Assembly (NCBI GenBank): GCA_019119935.1
Contig: DWWA01000020.1
Location: 62,001 to 126,000, forward strand
Origin: Candidatus Ruthenibacterium merdavium
GTDB lineage: Bacteria; Bacillota; Clostridia; Oscillospirales; Ruminococcaceae
DNA length: 64,000 nt
Reading direction: 5' to 3'
Positions 8,267 through 17,158 of the stretch are shown piece after piece. The position numbers and the translations under genes were made by a program. The first letter of the stretch is position 1. Each line of letters begins with the position of its first letter. A model generated the notes under the pieces. That model was not told the DNA's origin and ran no database searches. It saw only the letters and a list, made by a program, of their open reading frames with translations.

Positions 8267-10123
8267 TTAACGCCAACCGTAATTTTCGTAAAGCAGCGTC
8301 AAATGCGGATTGTAGTACGGGTCGCCCTGTTCCATCAAAGCGCCGTACTTCTCCACAAAAGCCGCCTTTTCTCTCTCGTACCGCGCTTGCTTTTCGCCGC
8401 CTGATTTCGTATCGTCGCCGCGGCTTTTCGACTCATAATGCACCCCGGCGGCAAACGGCGTCATCACGTTTAAAAGCCCTGCTTCGCGCAGCCGCAGGCA
8501 AAAGTCCACATCATTGTATGCCACAGCAAAATTGGCTTCATCCAATCCGCCGATAGCCCGATAAACCGCCGTTTTCACCATTAAGCAGGCGCCTGTTACC
8601 GCACACAGATTCTGCGTTGTTGCAAGACGGTACATGTCGCCCGCACTTTCGGCAGGGTGGCCCTTATGGTTATGCCCTGCTGAGCCGCCCAGCCCGATGA
8701 ACACACCGGCATGCTGAATGGTTTTGTCGGGATAAAACAGCTTCGCGCCAACCGCGCCCACATCCGGCCTTTGGGCATAACTGAGCATTTCACGCAGAAA
8801 ATCCGGCGTTGTCATTTCCACGTCGTTATTTAAAAGCAGCAGATATTCGCCGTTTGCATGCTGTGCACCAAGGTTATTGATGGCCGAAAAATTGAAGGCT
8901 CCTTCATAGCGAATGACGCGCAGATTGGAAAGTGCCCGCGTAATTTTCTGATAGAAATCGAACGTTTCCTGCTCGGTTGAGTTATTTTCGATAATCACGA
9001 CTTCCATATTGCGCCAGCCGCTGTTGCGGTAAAGCGCCGCCAAACACCGATTCAAATCCTGCACATGGTCTTTGTTCGGAATCAACACCGTGACAAGAGG
9101 CGTTCCCTTCACTTCATACCGCGTGCGGTAAGCACCGGGGCATCCCTCAATCGGCTGCACGGTTCCCGCAAGCCCTACACAGTTCAAATGCTCCTGCACC
9201 GCCTGCGCACCCGCTTGAATTGCCTGCGGCTTTACGGACATATCACTTGCGGTTGACTGGCCGTGTCTGCGCCAAATATACAGCACTTTCGGCACATGAA
9301 CAACGCGCTGCGCTTTTTCTGTCAGACGCAGAATTAAATCGTAATCCTGCGCGCCGTCCATCGCAGAACGCTCGCCGCCTGTCTGCGTCAAAAGCGCTTT
9401 GCGGAAGACCAGGAAATGCGTGATATAGTTGCATCCGCGCAGAGTATCCGGAGAAAAATCCGGTTTAAAATGATACTCACACAGATGTTTTAACGAAGCA
9501 TCCAAAACAATCTCATCGGAATACAGCATATCCGCGCCCGTTTCATTGATGGTGCGCACCATCTCATACAGCGCACAGGGCGAAAGCACATCGTCGTGGT
9601 CGAGCAGGGCAATGTATTCGCCCTGCGCCTCCGCCATACCGATATTGGTGTTTTCGCTGATGCCGTTGTTTTTCGCGATGCGGCAATAGCGAATCCGCTT
9701 ATCGCGCTGGCGGGCCGCATATTTTCCCGGTGCGCGAAACCCCTGCTCAGAGGCATCTACAAGCACCAGCTCCCAATTTTGATAGCTTTGCGCTTTAACG
9801 CTTTTCACCAGCTGGCGGAAAAACTTCATCGGGGTATTGTACACCGGAACAACAATGCTCACCAGCGGCATGTACTGCATCTGATGCGCTTTCTGCGCGC
9901 GCAGCTCCCGCTTGAGAGGAAGGTCAGCGCGAAACCGCCAGTCCTCGCCGCGCGTCAGCAGGTTGATGCGATAAGAAATCTCGCGCAAAACCGCCTCTGC
10001 GCCGCGCTCTTTCCAGCAGGCAGCCCCGCGTTTTAAAAGGCCTGCACTGTGCGCCGGATTCGCCACACGGCGCGCCATTTTGCCCAAGGAATCCCTTTCC
10101 CCGGCGTGTTCCTGACGATTCAA
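8267..10123 (-). CDS. Tandem-domain GT2 glycosyltransferase (paralogue)
   Basis: 618 residues from a TTG at 10123 preceded by GGGAGGA. The frame stays open to 10213, but that would overlap the ABC ATPase gene. There are two GT2 domains: PLVSIVVPVYNTP with ALLDHDDVL, then PLVTVLIPNKDH with LLLLNNDVEM. It is clearly paralogous to the 6375-8168 product along its length. The likely role is adding sugars to the glycan exported by the neighbouring ABC system. Donor and acceptor cannot be told from sequence. Confidence 0.88.
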   Translation of the reverse strand: MNRQEHAGERDSLGKMARRVANPAHSAGLLKRGAACWKERGAEAVLREISYRINLLTRGEDWRFRADLPLKRELRAQKAHQMQYMPLVSIVVPVYNTPMKFFRQLVKSVKAQSYQNWELVLVDASEQGFRAPGKYAARQRDKRIRYCRIAKNNGISENTNIGMAEAQGEYIALLDHDDVLSPCALYEMVRTINETGADMLYSDEIVLDASLKHLCEYHFKPDFSPDTLRGCNYITHFLVFRKALLTQTGGERSAMDGAQDYDLILRLTEKAQRVVHVPKVLYIWRRHGQSTASDMSVKPQAIQAGAQAVQEHLNCVGLAGTVQPIEGCPGAYRTRYEVKGTPLVTVLIPNKDHVQDLNRCLAALYRNSGWRNMEVVIIENNSTEQETFDFYQKITRALSNLRVIRYEGAFNFSAINNLGAQHANGEYLLLLNNDVEMTTPDFLREMLSYAQRPDVGAVGAKLFYPDKTIQHAGVFIGLGGSAGHNHKGHPAESAGDMYRLATTQNLCAVTGACLMVKTAVYRAIGGLDEANFAVAYNDVDFCLRLREAGLLNVMTPFAAGVHYESKSRGDDTKSGGEKQARYEREKAAFVEKYGALMEQGDPYYNPHLTLLYENYGWR

Positions 10124-10157
10124 AGGCAATCCTCCCTTATTCCCCTTGCGTACAGGC

Positions 10158-10898
10158 TCAAGCCTGCTCGTTTTCCAAGGCTTTGTATGCCTCGCACACC
10201 GTTTTGGCATCACCTGTCATGCGCACGCGCCCTTTTTCAAGCCATGTAACACGGTTGCAAAGACGTTCAATCTGCTTAATGGAGTGGCTCACCAAAATCA
10301 CGGTTGTGCCGCCGCTCATCAGTTCGTTCATGCGCTTTTCGCACTTTTCCTGGAACAGAAAATCACCGACAGACAAAATTTCATCCGCAATGAGAACGTC
10401 CGGTTTTGTCACAGTGGCAATCGAAAATGCGATGCGCGACACCATGCCGGAAGAGTAGTTTTTCAGCGGCACATCCAGAAAGTCGCGCAGCTCACTGAAC
10501 TCGACAATTTCGTCAAACTTAGAATCAATGTACTTCGGGGTCATGCCCAAAACAGTTCCGTTCAAATAAATATTTTCGCGTGCGGTCAAATCCATGTCAA
10601 AACCAGCGCCCAGTTCAATCAGCGGAGCAATCGTTCCATGCACCGTCGTTGTCCCCTGCGATGGTTTAAACACGCCGGAAATCACTTTGAGCAAAGTCGA
10701 TTTACCCGAACCGTTCAAACCGATTAAACCGTAAAAATCGCCTTTTTTTACATCAAACGAAACGTCGCGCAGCGCATAGAACTCTTCAAACTGAAGCTTT
10801 CCCTGCACCGCAGCAAGGAAATATTCTTTTAAGCTTTCGTGCTTTTCTTTCGCCATATTAAAGCGCATGGACACGTTGCGCACTTCAATCATATTCAT
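10158..10898 (-). CDS. Polysaccharide ABC exporter, ATP-binding subunit
   Basis: 246 residues of the Wzt/TagH/RfbE family. Walker A is GLNGSGKST, the signature is NYSSGMVSRIAFS, Walker B is DVLIADEILS, and the H-loop is VSHS. The N-terminus has the family's ALRDVSFDVKKGDFYGLIG. It lacks the C-terminal carbohydrate-binding domain of long Wzt proteins. It powers export of a lipid-linked polysaccharide with the permease 18 nt upstream. Confidence 0.92.
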   Translation of the reverse strand: MNMIEVRNVSMRFNMAKEKHESLKEYFLAAVQGKLQFEEFYALRDVSFDVKKGDFYGLIGLNGSGKSTLLKVISGVFKPSQGTTTVHGTIAPLIELGAGFDMDLTARENIYLNGTVLGMTPKYIDSKFDEIVEFSELRDFLDVPLKNYSSGMVSRIAFSIATVTKPDVLIADEILSVGDFLFQEKCEKRMNELMSGGTTVILVSHSIKQIERLCNRVTWLEKGRVRMTGDAKTVCEAYKALENEQA

Positions 10899-10916
10899 GT
10901 GGCAGCCATCCTCTCT

Positions 10917-11747
10917 TTAAATATGCAGCACAAATTTATCTTGCTGACGGCGGAACACCAAAAGGCCCAAAATCAGGGCAATCAGAGCACCGGCGCCGCA
11001 AAGCCATACATTTTCCCACGAGAGCAGTTCTCCGTCGAGCACTGCCGTGCGAAAGCCCGAAATATACCAGTATACCGGGTTGTATGCAATCAACTTAGAC
11101 ATCGAAACCGTTACGCCCCAAAAAACTTGATCGGTCATCTGAGCCGGGTCGTAAAACACGGCCGAAAAATACATCAGCGCAGTGGTAAACACACCCCAAA
11201 GATGCATAATGTCACGGAAAAATACCGTTGCGGCAGCCAGCATCAAGCCGATGCCAAGGCTGAACACCGAAAGCGTTAAAAAGGGGTACAGTCCCAAGAG
11301 AGCCGTGGGGTGAAGCGGTGCACCCGTGACAATCATCACAATGGCAAGCGCAATGAAGCTGAACAGACAGTTTACCATAGCAAAGCCTACTTTTTCCAGC
11401 GGAAAAATATACTTCGGAATATAAACTTTTTTAATCAAGGGCGCTGCCGCGAGCATACTGCCCAGCGCACTGGTGGTTGCTTCGTTAAACAGGCCAAACA
11501 TCAGCTGGCCGATAATCAAGTAAACGGGAAAGTTTTCAATCGAGCCTCCCCGTGTGTCAAAAATGGTGGTAAAGACCAGCACCATGACAAGGTTCATCAA
11601 CAGCGGATTCAGCACGCTCCAAACAACGCCCAGCACACTGCGCCGGTAGCGAAGCGTAAAGTCGCGCGCAATCAGGTTTTGCAGCAGATAGCGATATCTC
11701 CAAAAATCTTTACAATATGCCTTGAACAGCTCCAAACCTGTTACCAC
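10917..11747 (-). CDS. ABC-2 polysaccharide export permease
   Basis: 276 residues with about six membrane segments and the Wzm/TagG/RfbD signature RYRRSVLGVVWSVLNPLLMN near the N-terminus. It forms the membrane channel for the ATPase encoded next. The GTG at 11747 overlaps the rfbC stop (GTGGTAA, 7 bp), indicating translational coupling. The exported glycan probably contains rhamnose, an inference from rfbC. Confidence 0.92.
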   Translation of the reverse strand: MVTGLELFKAYCKDFWRYRYLLQNLIARDFTLRYRRSVLGVVWSVLNPLLMNLVMVLVFTTIFDTRGGSIENFPVYLIIGQLMFGLFNEATTSALGSMLAAAPLIKKVYIPKYIFPLEKVGFAMVNCLFSFIALAIVMIVTGAPLHPTALLGLYPFLTLSVFSLGIGLMLAAATVFFRDIMHLWGVFTTALMYFSAVFYDPAQMTDQVFWGVTVSMSKLIAYNPVYWYISGFRTAVLDGELLSWENVWLCGAGALIALILGLLVFRRQQDKFVLHI

Positions 11748-12307
11748 CTTTCAAAAAAATCAAAGCTCTGCTCAGAAAAAGCAGGATGCTTTGCATCTTT
11801 TTCGGAAAGCTTGATTTCGCAGTCCACTTTAGGCCACTCAATGCCGATGCTGCTGTCATCCCAGCGCACGCCGCCCTCGGAAGCGTGGTCGTAGTAATCG
11901 GTGCACTTATAGGTGAACTCCGCTTCTTCGCTGAGCACTAAAAAGCCGTGCGCAAAGCCTTCGGGAATGTAAAACTGCTTTTTATTTTCCGCGCTGAGCG
12001 TTACACCCACCCATTTTCCGAACGTTTTAGAGTTCGGGCGGCAGTCGACGGCAACGTCAAACACTTCACCGGAAATCACACGCACCAGCTTGCCCTGCGT
12101 GTGCTCTTTTTGAAAGTGCAAGCCGCGCAGAACTCCGCGTGTGCTTTTGGACTGGTTATCTTGTACAAAAGGACGGTCAATGCCGACAGCGGCAAATTCC
12201 TGTGCCTGAAACGTTTCCATAAAATAGCCGCGCTCATCGCCGAACACGGTCGGCTCAATGATCCAAACGCCTTCAATCTCTGTTTTGATAAAATTAAATT
12301 TTCCCAT
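11741..12307 (-). CDS. rfbC: dTDP-4-dehydrorhamnose 3,5-epimerase
   Basis: 188 residues of the RmlC cupin family, third step in dTDP-L-rhamnose synthesis. Visible motifs are FGDERGYFMETF, VQDNQSKSTRGVLRGLHFQ (catalytic His), RVISGEVFDVAVD and YIPEGFAHGFLVL. RfbA, RfbB and RfbD are not in the window. This is the first gene of a minus-strand operon with its own promoter at 12425-12453. Confidence 0.96.
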   Translation of the reverse strand: MGKFNFIKTEIEGVWIIEPTVFGDERGYFMETFQAQEFAAVGIDRPFVQDNQSKSTRGVLRGLHFQKEHTQGKLVRVISGEVFDVAVDCRPNSKTFGKWVGVTLSAENKKQFYIPEGFAHGFLVLSEEAEFTYKCTDYYDHASEGGVRWDDSSIGIEWPKVDCEIKLSEKDAKHPAFSEQSFDFFERW

Positions 12308-12391
12308 AATACTTCATTCCTTTTTCTTTCCGGACGCTTTCCTGCAAACAGCGCCGTTTTTGTATGATCCACATACGCGGGGAATCGAAAG

Positions 12392-12416
12392 TTATCTTTT
12401 GAAACACAAAAGATAA
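12392..12416 (-). promoter_or_regulatory. Perfect inverted repeat at the start of the rfbC transcript
   Basis: TTATCTTTTG (12392-12401) and CAAAAGATAA (12407-12416) form a perfect 10-bp inverted repeat with a 5-nt spacer, just downstream of the predicted start site (about 12418). It could be an operator or a 5'-terminal mRNA-stabilising hairpin. Confidence 0.6.
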
Positions 12417-12424
12417 GCGATTTT

Positions 12425-12453
12425 ATTCTACCACACCAATGTATTTTTTTCAA
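12425..12453 (-). promoter_or_regulatory. Sigma-A-type promoter of the rfbC operon
   Basis: Minus strand: TTGAAA (12448-12453), 17 bp, TAGAAT (12425-12430). It would give a leader of about 110 nt before rfbC. Confidence 0.75.
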
Positions 12454-12456
12454 GGA

Positions 12457-12499
12457 AAACAGGCATTTCCCGCGCATGCGCTGAAAATGCCTGCTGTTT
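12457..12499 (-). terminator. Terminator after the SpoIIQ-like gene
   Basis: CAGGCATTT (12460-12468) pairs with AAATGCCTG (12485-12493); on the minus strand TTTTCC follows. It ends the transcript of the 12658 gene just before the rfbC promoter. The stretch 12500-12657 holds only short inverted repeats, including one around GCCGCATGCGGC. Confidence 0.6.
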
Positions 12500-12657
12500 C
12501 CCCTGCTGATTTAAATGTTTTGCAGAACCGAAATTTTCGGTTTTGCAGAAACCCTTTCAGTGAACATGATGTGCCGAAAAAATGGATGCTTTGGCGCATA
12601 TTTGCCGCATGCGGCAAAAACGTGTATTCCCCAGCCCCTGCAAATACTCGAACACGC

Positions 12658-13443
12658 TTACTGCTGCGCCGGGAAAATCTCCTGCGGATCAGCATAAGCT
12701 CCTTCTTTGAGGATTTCCACATGAATATGGCTCTCGGATTCCGACTCACACGGCACCTCGCCTACCATACCGAGTGTATCCCCTTGATTTACCTGCATAT
12801 CCTGCGAAACGCTGATTTTAGCAAGGCCGCACAGACGGATGACAAGGCCGCTGCTGTCTGTCAGCTCCACAACGCCGCCCCACAGCGGGTCCTCTTTGTC
12901 GACAGCCGTCACTTTTGCCGCACAAGGAGCCTTTACAGGGTTGCTTTCCGACACGGCAAAATCTACACCGTTATGGGTACGCCAGTCCTGCATAGTCGTG
13001 TTGAATACCAGCTCATCACCGCTGAAGCCCTGTAAGACGGAGCCCGTAACCGGCGATGTGTATTGCGGTGTCGGCGATTCTGCCGGCGCGGAGGGTTCGG
13101 CGGACACAGAGGGCGCATCGGATGAAGCTGAGGGTGATGGCTGCGCACTCGAAGAAGCAGATGAGCTGCCTTGCCCTTTGCTCGACACTGCCTCCGGCTC
13201 GCTTACAGGCACATTTTCCTGTTTTGTTTCTGCGGGCGCTTTGCTGGAATCCCATACATTTTCCTCCTTCGATTGACTGGCTTGCGATTGTGAACTGACG
13301 CCGGAAGGCGCGGAGTCTGCTGTGCCCAGCTTCACCATCATGCTGTTGATGGCGAGAAAGCTGGCCAGCGCTGCTCCCGCAACAACCAGCCCCAAAGCGG
13401 CATAAACCGCTTTGCCTTTCCAAAACGGATGCTTTTGTTTCAT
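12658..13443 (-). CDS. SpoIIQ-like M23 (LytM) peptidase-fold protein
   Basis: 261 residues: a short cytoplasmic N-terminus, one membrane segment (about residues 12-32), a Ser/Ala/Pro-rich linker (about 45-125), then an M23 domain. GDELVFNTTMQDWRTHNGVD closely resembles SpoIIQ, the forespore partner of SpoIIIAH in the mother-cell feeding channel. Unlike Bacillus subtilis SpoIIQ, the zinc ligands appear intact (THNGVD and SHIHVEIL, an HxH), as in clostridial SpoIIQ, so the enzyme may be active. SpoIIQ itself is the best guess; a general LytM endopeptidase is the alternative. Confidence 0.78.
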   Translation of the reverse strand: MKQKHPFWKGKAVYAALGLVVAGAALASFLAINSMMVKLGTADSAPSGVSSQSQASQSKEENVWDSSKAPAETKQENVPVSEPEAVSSKGQGSSSASSSAQPSPSASSDAPSVSAEPSAPAESPTPQYTSPVTGSVLQGFSGDELVFNTTMQDWRTHNGVDFAVSESNPVKAPCAAKVTAVDKEDPLWGGVVELTDSSGLVIRLCGLAKISVSQDMQVNQGDTLGMVGEVPCESESESHIHVEILKEGAYADPQEIFPAQQ

Positions 13444-13598
13444 ATTCTTCCTCCCTGCCGTTTTTTAAGACGTGTCCGCACAAACCTTGCACGGCACCGC
13501 CTTAGGCTTTTTGGTTGCCCTTAGTGTTGTCAGGCCCATCGGCAAATATGCACAAAAGCATTTTGTTTTTAAAAAAAGTATCGCGTCGTCAAAATAGG

Positions 13599-13627
13599 TT
13601 GCGTTTTGCACAAAGAAAGTTTAGAAT
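13599..13627 (+). promoter_or_regulatory. Promoter of the psuG-like operon
   Basis: TTGCGT (13599-13604), 17 bp, TAGAAT (13622-13627), about 75 bp before the ATG at 13701. Confidence 0.6.
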
Positions 13628-13700
13628 AAAAGAGTATGACATGAATTTTTGTGCGGCGAGCGGAGCTTTCCGCGCAAAGCTTGGAACGGAGGCGGGCTGC

Positions 13701-14606
13701 ATGAATTTAAAGCGTTATCTGGAAATTTCCAAAGAAGTTCAAAAAGCACTTCGCGCCAATAAACCCATCATCGCGTTCGATTCGTGTTCGGCGGTATGCG
13801 ACATGCCGCACGGAATGCGTCTTTCCTATTTAAACGCGCGTGAACAAGCCGCACGCGAAGCCGGCGCTGTTCCCGCTACCATCGCGGTTTTAAACGGCGT
13901 CATTTATGTCGGAATGGACCGTGCGCAGGCACAGCAGCTGTGCAGTGCAGGGAACGTTCAAAAGATTTCTCGCCGCGATTTGCCCGTAGCGCTGGCAACA
14001 GGCACAACCGGGGCCGTCACTTCTGCCACCGGCATGATTGCCGCGATGCTTTCCGGTATCCGTGTATTCAGCAGCGCGAGCATCGGCGGAGTGCGAACCG
14101 GAAGCCTTGATATCAGCGCCGATTTGCAGGAGCTTCGCTCTTCCTCCATCGTGGTTGTCTGCGCGGGGGTAAATCCAGGCGCAGACAGCGCCGCGACCTT
14201 AGAGTATTTGGAAACTATGGGCGTGCCTGTGCTGGAACTCAGCACTTGCCGTGAAACCCGTTTCTGCCACGGCCCCGTTGAGTTTTTCCATCCCGAGCGC
14301 CGCGTCATCGCCGCAGAGGGTGCAAAAATTGCAAAAATCAAATGGGACTTAGGCTTGGGCGGCGGCTTGCTGCTCACCTGTTCCCCGCCTCGGGAAGCTA
14401 CGCTTTCAGACGAAACCCTTGAGCCGGCCTTGTCGGAAACAATGAAGCAAGCCCAGGCACAGCACATCAGCGGACAAGCCCTAACACCTTATGTCACCTC
14501 TCATCTTCTGGAGAGCTGCCCCAGCGCAGGCAAGGCAAGATCTGCCCTCGAACAGCACTGCGCGGCAAAAGCGGCCGAAGTGGCTTATGCGTTATGCCAT
14601 CTTTAA
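13701..14606 (+). CDS. Divergent PsuG-family protein, probable loss of pseudouridine-5'-phosphate glycosidase activity
   Basis: 301 residues from ATG 13701 (GGAGG upstream). The PsuG fold is clear: GAVPATIAVLNGVIYVG, KISRRDLPVALA, LDISADLQEL and TLEYLETMGVPVLEL all match. However, the family's ALEST(I/V) glutamate is D27 in AFDSCSA, and the Schiff-base lysine of CAGAKSILD is N158 in CAGVNPGAD. The C-terminal NPIPEE motif is CSPPREA. PsuG normally splits pseudouridine-5'-phosphate into uracil and ribose-5-phosphate. Here catalysis by that route looks unlikely. No psuK is nearby; a TcaA-like gene follows after 24 bp. Confidence 0.85.
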   Translation: MNLKRYLEISKEVQKALRANKPIIAFDSCSAVCDMPHGMRLSYLNAREQAAREAGAVPATIAVLNGVIYVGMDRAQAQQLCSAGNVQKISRRDLPVALATGTTGAVTSATGMIAAMLSGIRVFSSASIGGVRTGSLDISADLQELRSSSIVVVCAGVNPGADSAATLEYLETMGVPVLELSTCRETRFCHGPVEFFHPERRVIAAEGAKIAKIKWDLGLGGGLLLTCSPPREATLSDETLEPALSETMKQAQAQHISGQALTPYVTSHLLESCPSAGKARSALEQHCAAKAAEVAYALCHL

Positions 14607-14630
14607 AACCATGAAAAAGGATGATTGCCT

Positions 14631-16229
14631 ATGAACAATAAAAAAACGCCTTCAACACCCTCTCGTGATGCGCATTTTGAACGAGAGATAGATGAAACCC
14701 TCACTGCATTGGAACAAGCACATGATGTCGAACACGATACTGAGCCCAAACACGCTTCTAATCGCGCCGCTGACAAAATGCACGAGCGCGCAAATCAAGC
14801 AGAAAAACGCTCGCTCTCTTTGGTAGATGATGATGAGGCTCCGCAAACACAGCACAGCGCTAAGGACAACGCTTACCAAGCACATGTATCCGCACAAAAA
14901 AAGAAAAATCCGTTTTTGGCTTTAGGCATCGCCGTCGGAATATTGGCTGTCACCTTTATTTCAATGACCATATTCTCTATCGTGATGTATCAGAAATACA
15001 GCCCCGAGCGTTTTATTGAAGAGGTCATGACAGCAGTTCGCGAGCAGGACAGTGCAGGGCTTTCCTCGTTACTCGTCAGCGACACCTTGACGGTAAACGA
15101 AGAGAATGCCGGCTTACTGTGTCAGGCCTTTTCCGCCGAAAACGCACAAAAAGCATTGAACGAACAGCTTGCAGAGCAAGTGCTCGACCCGACCCTTACC
15201 GGGGCATACGAAGCGCTCCAAGTACAAAAGAATCCCGTCTTTCTCGGTTTTTCCGAATACCGTTTGAAGGTGTCGGGCGTTTCGCTTTTGCTTCGCACAG
15301 ATGCACAAAATGTTCTGATGTCGCTCAACGGAACGACTCGTACCGGAGAATTGACTGAAAACGGCGTACTATACAAAAATCTGTTCCCCGGCCGATACAC
15401 CTGTTCTGTCAGCGGCTCCAGCGCACTGGGGCAATCGCTGCAAGGGGAATCCACCGTTTTGGATTTGTTTATGGTGAGCAAGCCGCTGACATTTGACGGC
15501 GCTTTGCCCATTCATGATATCACTGTAGCGGGCATTCCCAACGACGCTTCCATCATTTTTGTGAACGGTACCAAGGTGGAGCAAACACCTTCCGGCGGAA
15601 CGGTAAGCCTGCCTCAAGTTGCCGTGGGAAGCACCATTACCATGGAATACACGGCACCGCATGGAGCGGTCACATCTTCCAGCGTTGTATTCCAGGACGG
15701 CTCGGTCACGGAGCTGGCATTCACTGAATTCCAAACGCAGGGAGGAACACCCGATGAAGCGGGCATTAACCTGCTTTTGAACACTTATTATTCCTCTTTG
15801 CTCAACGCTGCCAATCAAAAAGACGCCGCTCAGATTGCCGGGGTCAATGAAACGATGCGTGCCGCCGCGGCACAGCAGATTGCAGCCGAGCCGCTCACAG
15901 GAAAAACCTTGCAGTTCACAAACGCAGCTGTTAACTTCGGTTCCGTACAAATTACGCAGGTAAATAATCTGCCCGGTTTTGTATGTACGGCATCCATTTC
16001 GTACTCTTATACCCTGCCGGAAGACAGCACTGCCAGCACCACGGCTATGATGTACGAAGTGTGCGAGTTTGTGTTTGAAAACAATGCATGGGTTCTCAAC
16101 CGCACTGCCGCGATTGATGAGCCTCGCTTTACCGCAGGCGATGTCAGCGCTTTGACTGCCGCAGCTGCGCCGTCCGCAGACAGTGCCGCTTCCGCGCCCG
16201 CTTCTTCGGCCGCCGCACCCGCTGCGTAA
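14631..16229 (+). CDS. TcaA/YvbJ-like single-pass membrane protein
   Basis: 532 residues. A charged cytoplasmic N-terminus of about 90 residues precedes one membrane segment (LALGIAVGILAVTFISMTIF). A large extracytoplasmic part follows, with YSPERFIEEVMTAVREQD at its start, two beta-rich repeats (one with ITVAGIPNDASIIFVNGTKV) and an NTF2-like C-terminal domain ending in an Ala/Ser-rich tail. The order resembles TcaA/YvbJ proteins, but the zinc ribbon those carry is absent. AAGGA 9 nt upstream supports ATG 14631 over TTG 14625. Function unknown; surface or envelope-stress role inferred. Confidence 0.7.
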   Translation: MNNKKTPSTPSRDAHFEREIDETLTALEQAHDVEHDTEPKHASNRAADKMHERANQAEKRSLSLVDDDEAPQTQHSAKDNAYQAHVSAQKKKNPFLALGIAVGILAVTFISMTIFSIVMYQKYSPERFIEEVMTAVREQDSAGLSSLLVSDTLTVNEENAGLLCQAFSAENAQKALNEQLAEQVLDPTLTGAYEALQVQKNPVFLGFSEYRLKVSGVSLLLRTDAQNVLMSLNGTTRTGELTENGVLYKNLFPGRYTCSVSGSSALGQSLQGESTVLDLFMVSKPLTFDGALPIHDITVAGIPNDASIIFVNGTKVEQTPSGGTVSLPQVAVGSTITMEYTAPHGAVTSSSVVFQDGSVTELAFTEFQTQGGTPDEAGINLLLNTYYSSLLNAANQKDAAQIAGVNETMRAAAAQQIAAEPLTGKTLQFTNAAVNFGSVQITQVNNLPGFVCTASISYSYTLPEDSTASTTAMMYEVCEFVFENNAWVLNRTAAIDEPRFTAGDVSALTAAAAPSADSAASAPASSAAAPAA

Positions 16230-16261
16230 GCCAAAATGTCCAGGTTTCTTTGATCCATTTC

Positions 16262-16300
16262 AAAAGGGGAGTTGCCGCAATATTCGGCAACTCCCCTTTT
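16262..16300. terminator. Bidirectional terminator
   Basis: AAAAGGGGAGTTGCCG (16262-16277) pairs with CGGCAACTCCCCTTTT (16285-16300). It serves the TcaA-like gene (plus) and deoC (minus), which converge here. Confidence 0.9.
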
Positions 16301-16345
16301 CCTGTTCTATTACGTTCTTAGAAATTTCAAACCGCAGTTTATTTT

Positions 16346-17014
16346 TTAATAATCCGCACTCGCTTGCATCCCCTGCATAATCGCTGCACCGTTGCTGGTG
16401 CCAAGGCGCTCACAGCCCATCTCAATGTAGCGCTTTGCGTCTTCGGCGGTGCGAATACCGCCGGAAGCCTTCATTTTAGCCGGCTTTTTCAAATACTTTT
16501 TAAAGAGCTCGATATCCTTCGGCAGTGCACCGCGCGTGCCGTACCCCGTACTGGTTTTAATAAAATCAGCACCCGTTTTTTCCACAATGCGACACATAGC
16601 GGCAATGTGTGTTTCTTCCAAATAGCACGTTTCGATAATGACCTTCAAAAGTGCGCCTGCCTCATGGCAGGCATCGGCCAAAAGCTGAACCTCGTGCTCC
16701 ACATAGGCTTCGTCGCCTTCTAAGAGATGTCCGACGGAAATCACCATGTCCAGTTCTTGGGCACCGTCGCGCAGAGCTGCCTTTGCTTCCGCCAGTTTGA
16801 TTTCGGGCAGATGCGTACCAAACGGAAAGCCCACGACACAGCAGGTTTTCACGTTCGTACCGGCGAGTTCTTTTGCCGCGAACGCCGCGTGACACGGGTT
16901 TACGCAGACGCTTGCAAATTCATATTGCTTTGCTTCATCACAAAGGGCTTTCAGCTGCTCGTGAGAGGCGAACGGTTTTAACAGCGTGTGGTCGATAAAA
17001 CGATTGATGTTCAT
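16346..17014 (-). CDS. deoC: Deoxyribose-phosphate aldolase
   Basis: 222 residues, TIM barrel. It cleaves 2-deoxyribose-5-phosphate to glyceraldehyde-3-phosphate and acetaldehyde. The Schiff-base lysine is K153 in FIKTSTGYG, assisted by K182 in MKASGGIRT and D89 in ELDMVI. Length is typical for bacterial DeoC. It stands alone on the minus strand without deoA, deoD or cdd beside it, convergent with the psuG-like operon. Confidence 0.97.
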   Translation of the reverse strand: MNINRFIDHTLLKPFASHEQLKALCDEAKQYEFASVCVNPCHAAFAAKELAGTNVKTCCVVGFPFGTHLPEIKLAEAKAALRDGAQELDMVISVGHLLEGDEAYVEHEVQLLADACHEAGALLKVIIETCYLEETHIAAMCRIVEKTGADFIKTSTGYGTRGALPKDIELFKKYLKKPAKMKASGGIRTAEDAKRYIEMGCERLGTSNGAAIMQGMQASADY

Positions 17015-17158
17015 AAAAGAAACTCCATCCTTTCCTTGTATCCGGCCCCGGGGCGTGTTATGATAAAAACGTATTTCATTCTTTTCTGTTCAAAGCAGTA
17101 AATTGAATTCAGTATAACAAATGTGCGCCGCGTTTGCAATCGCGGCCGGAGGGAAGCC

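Noticed and set aside
12439..13035. 198-residue plus-strand frame antisense to the SpoIIQ-like gene
   Set aside because: It starts inside the rfbC promoter and terminator region and overlaps a well-supported gene; composition is not protein-like.
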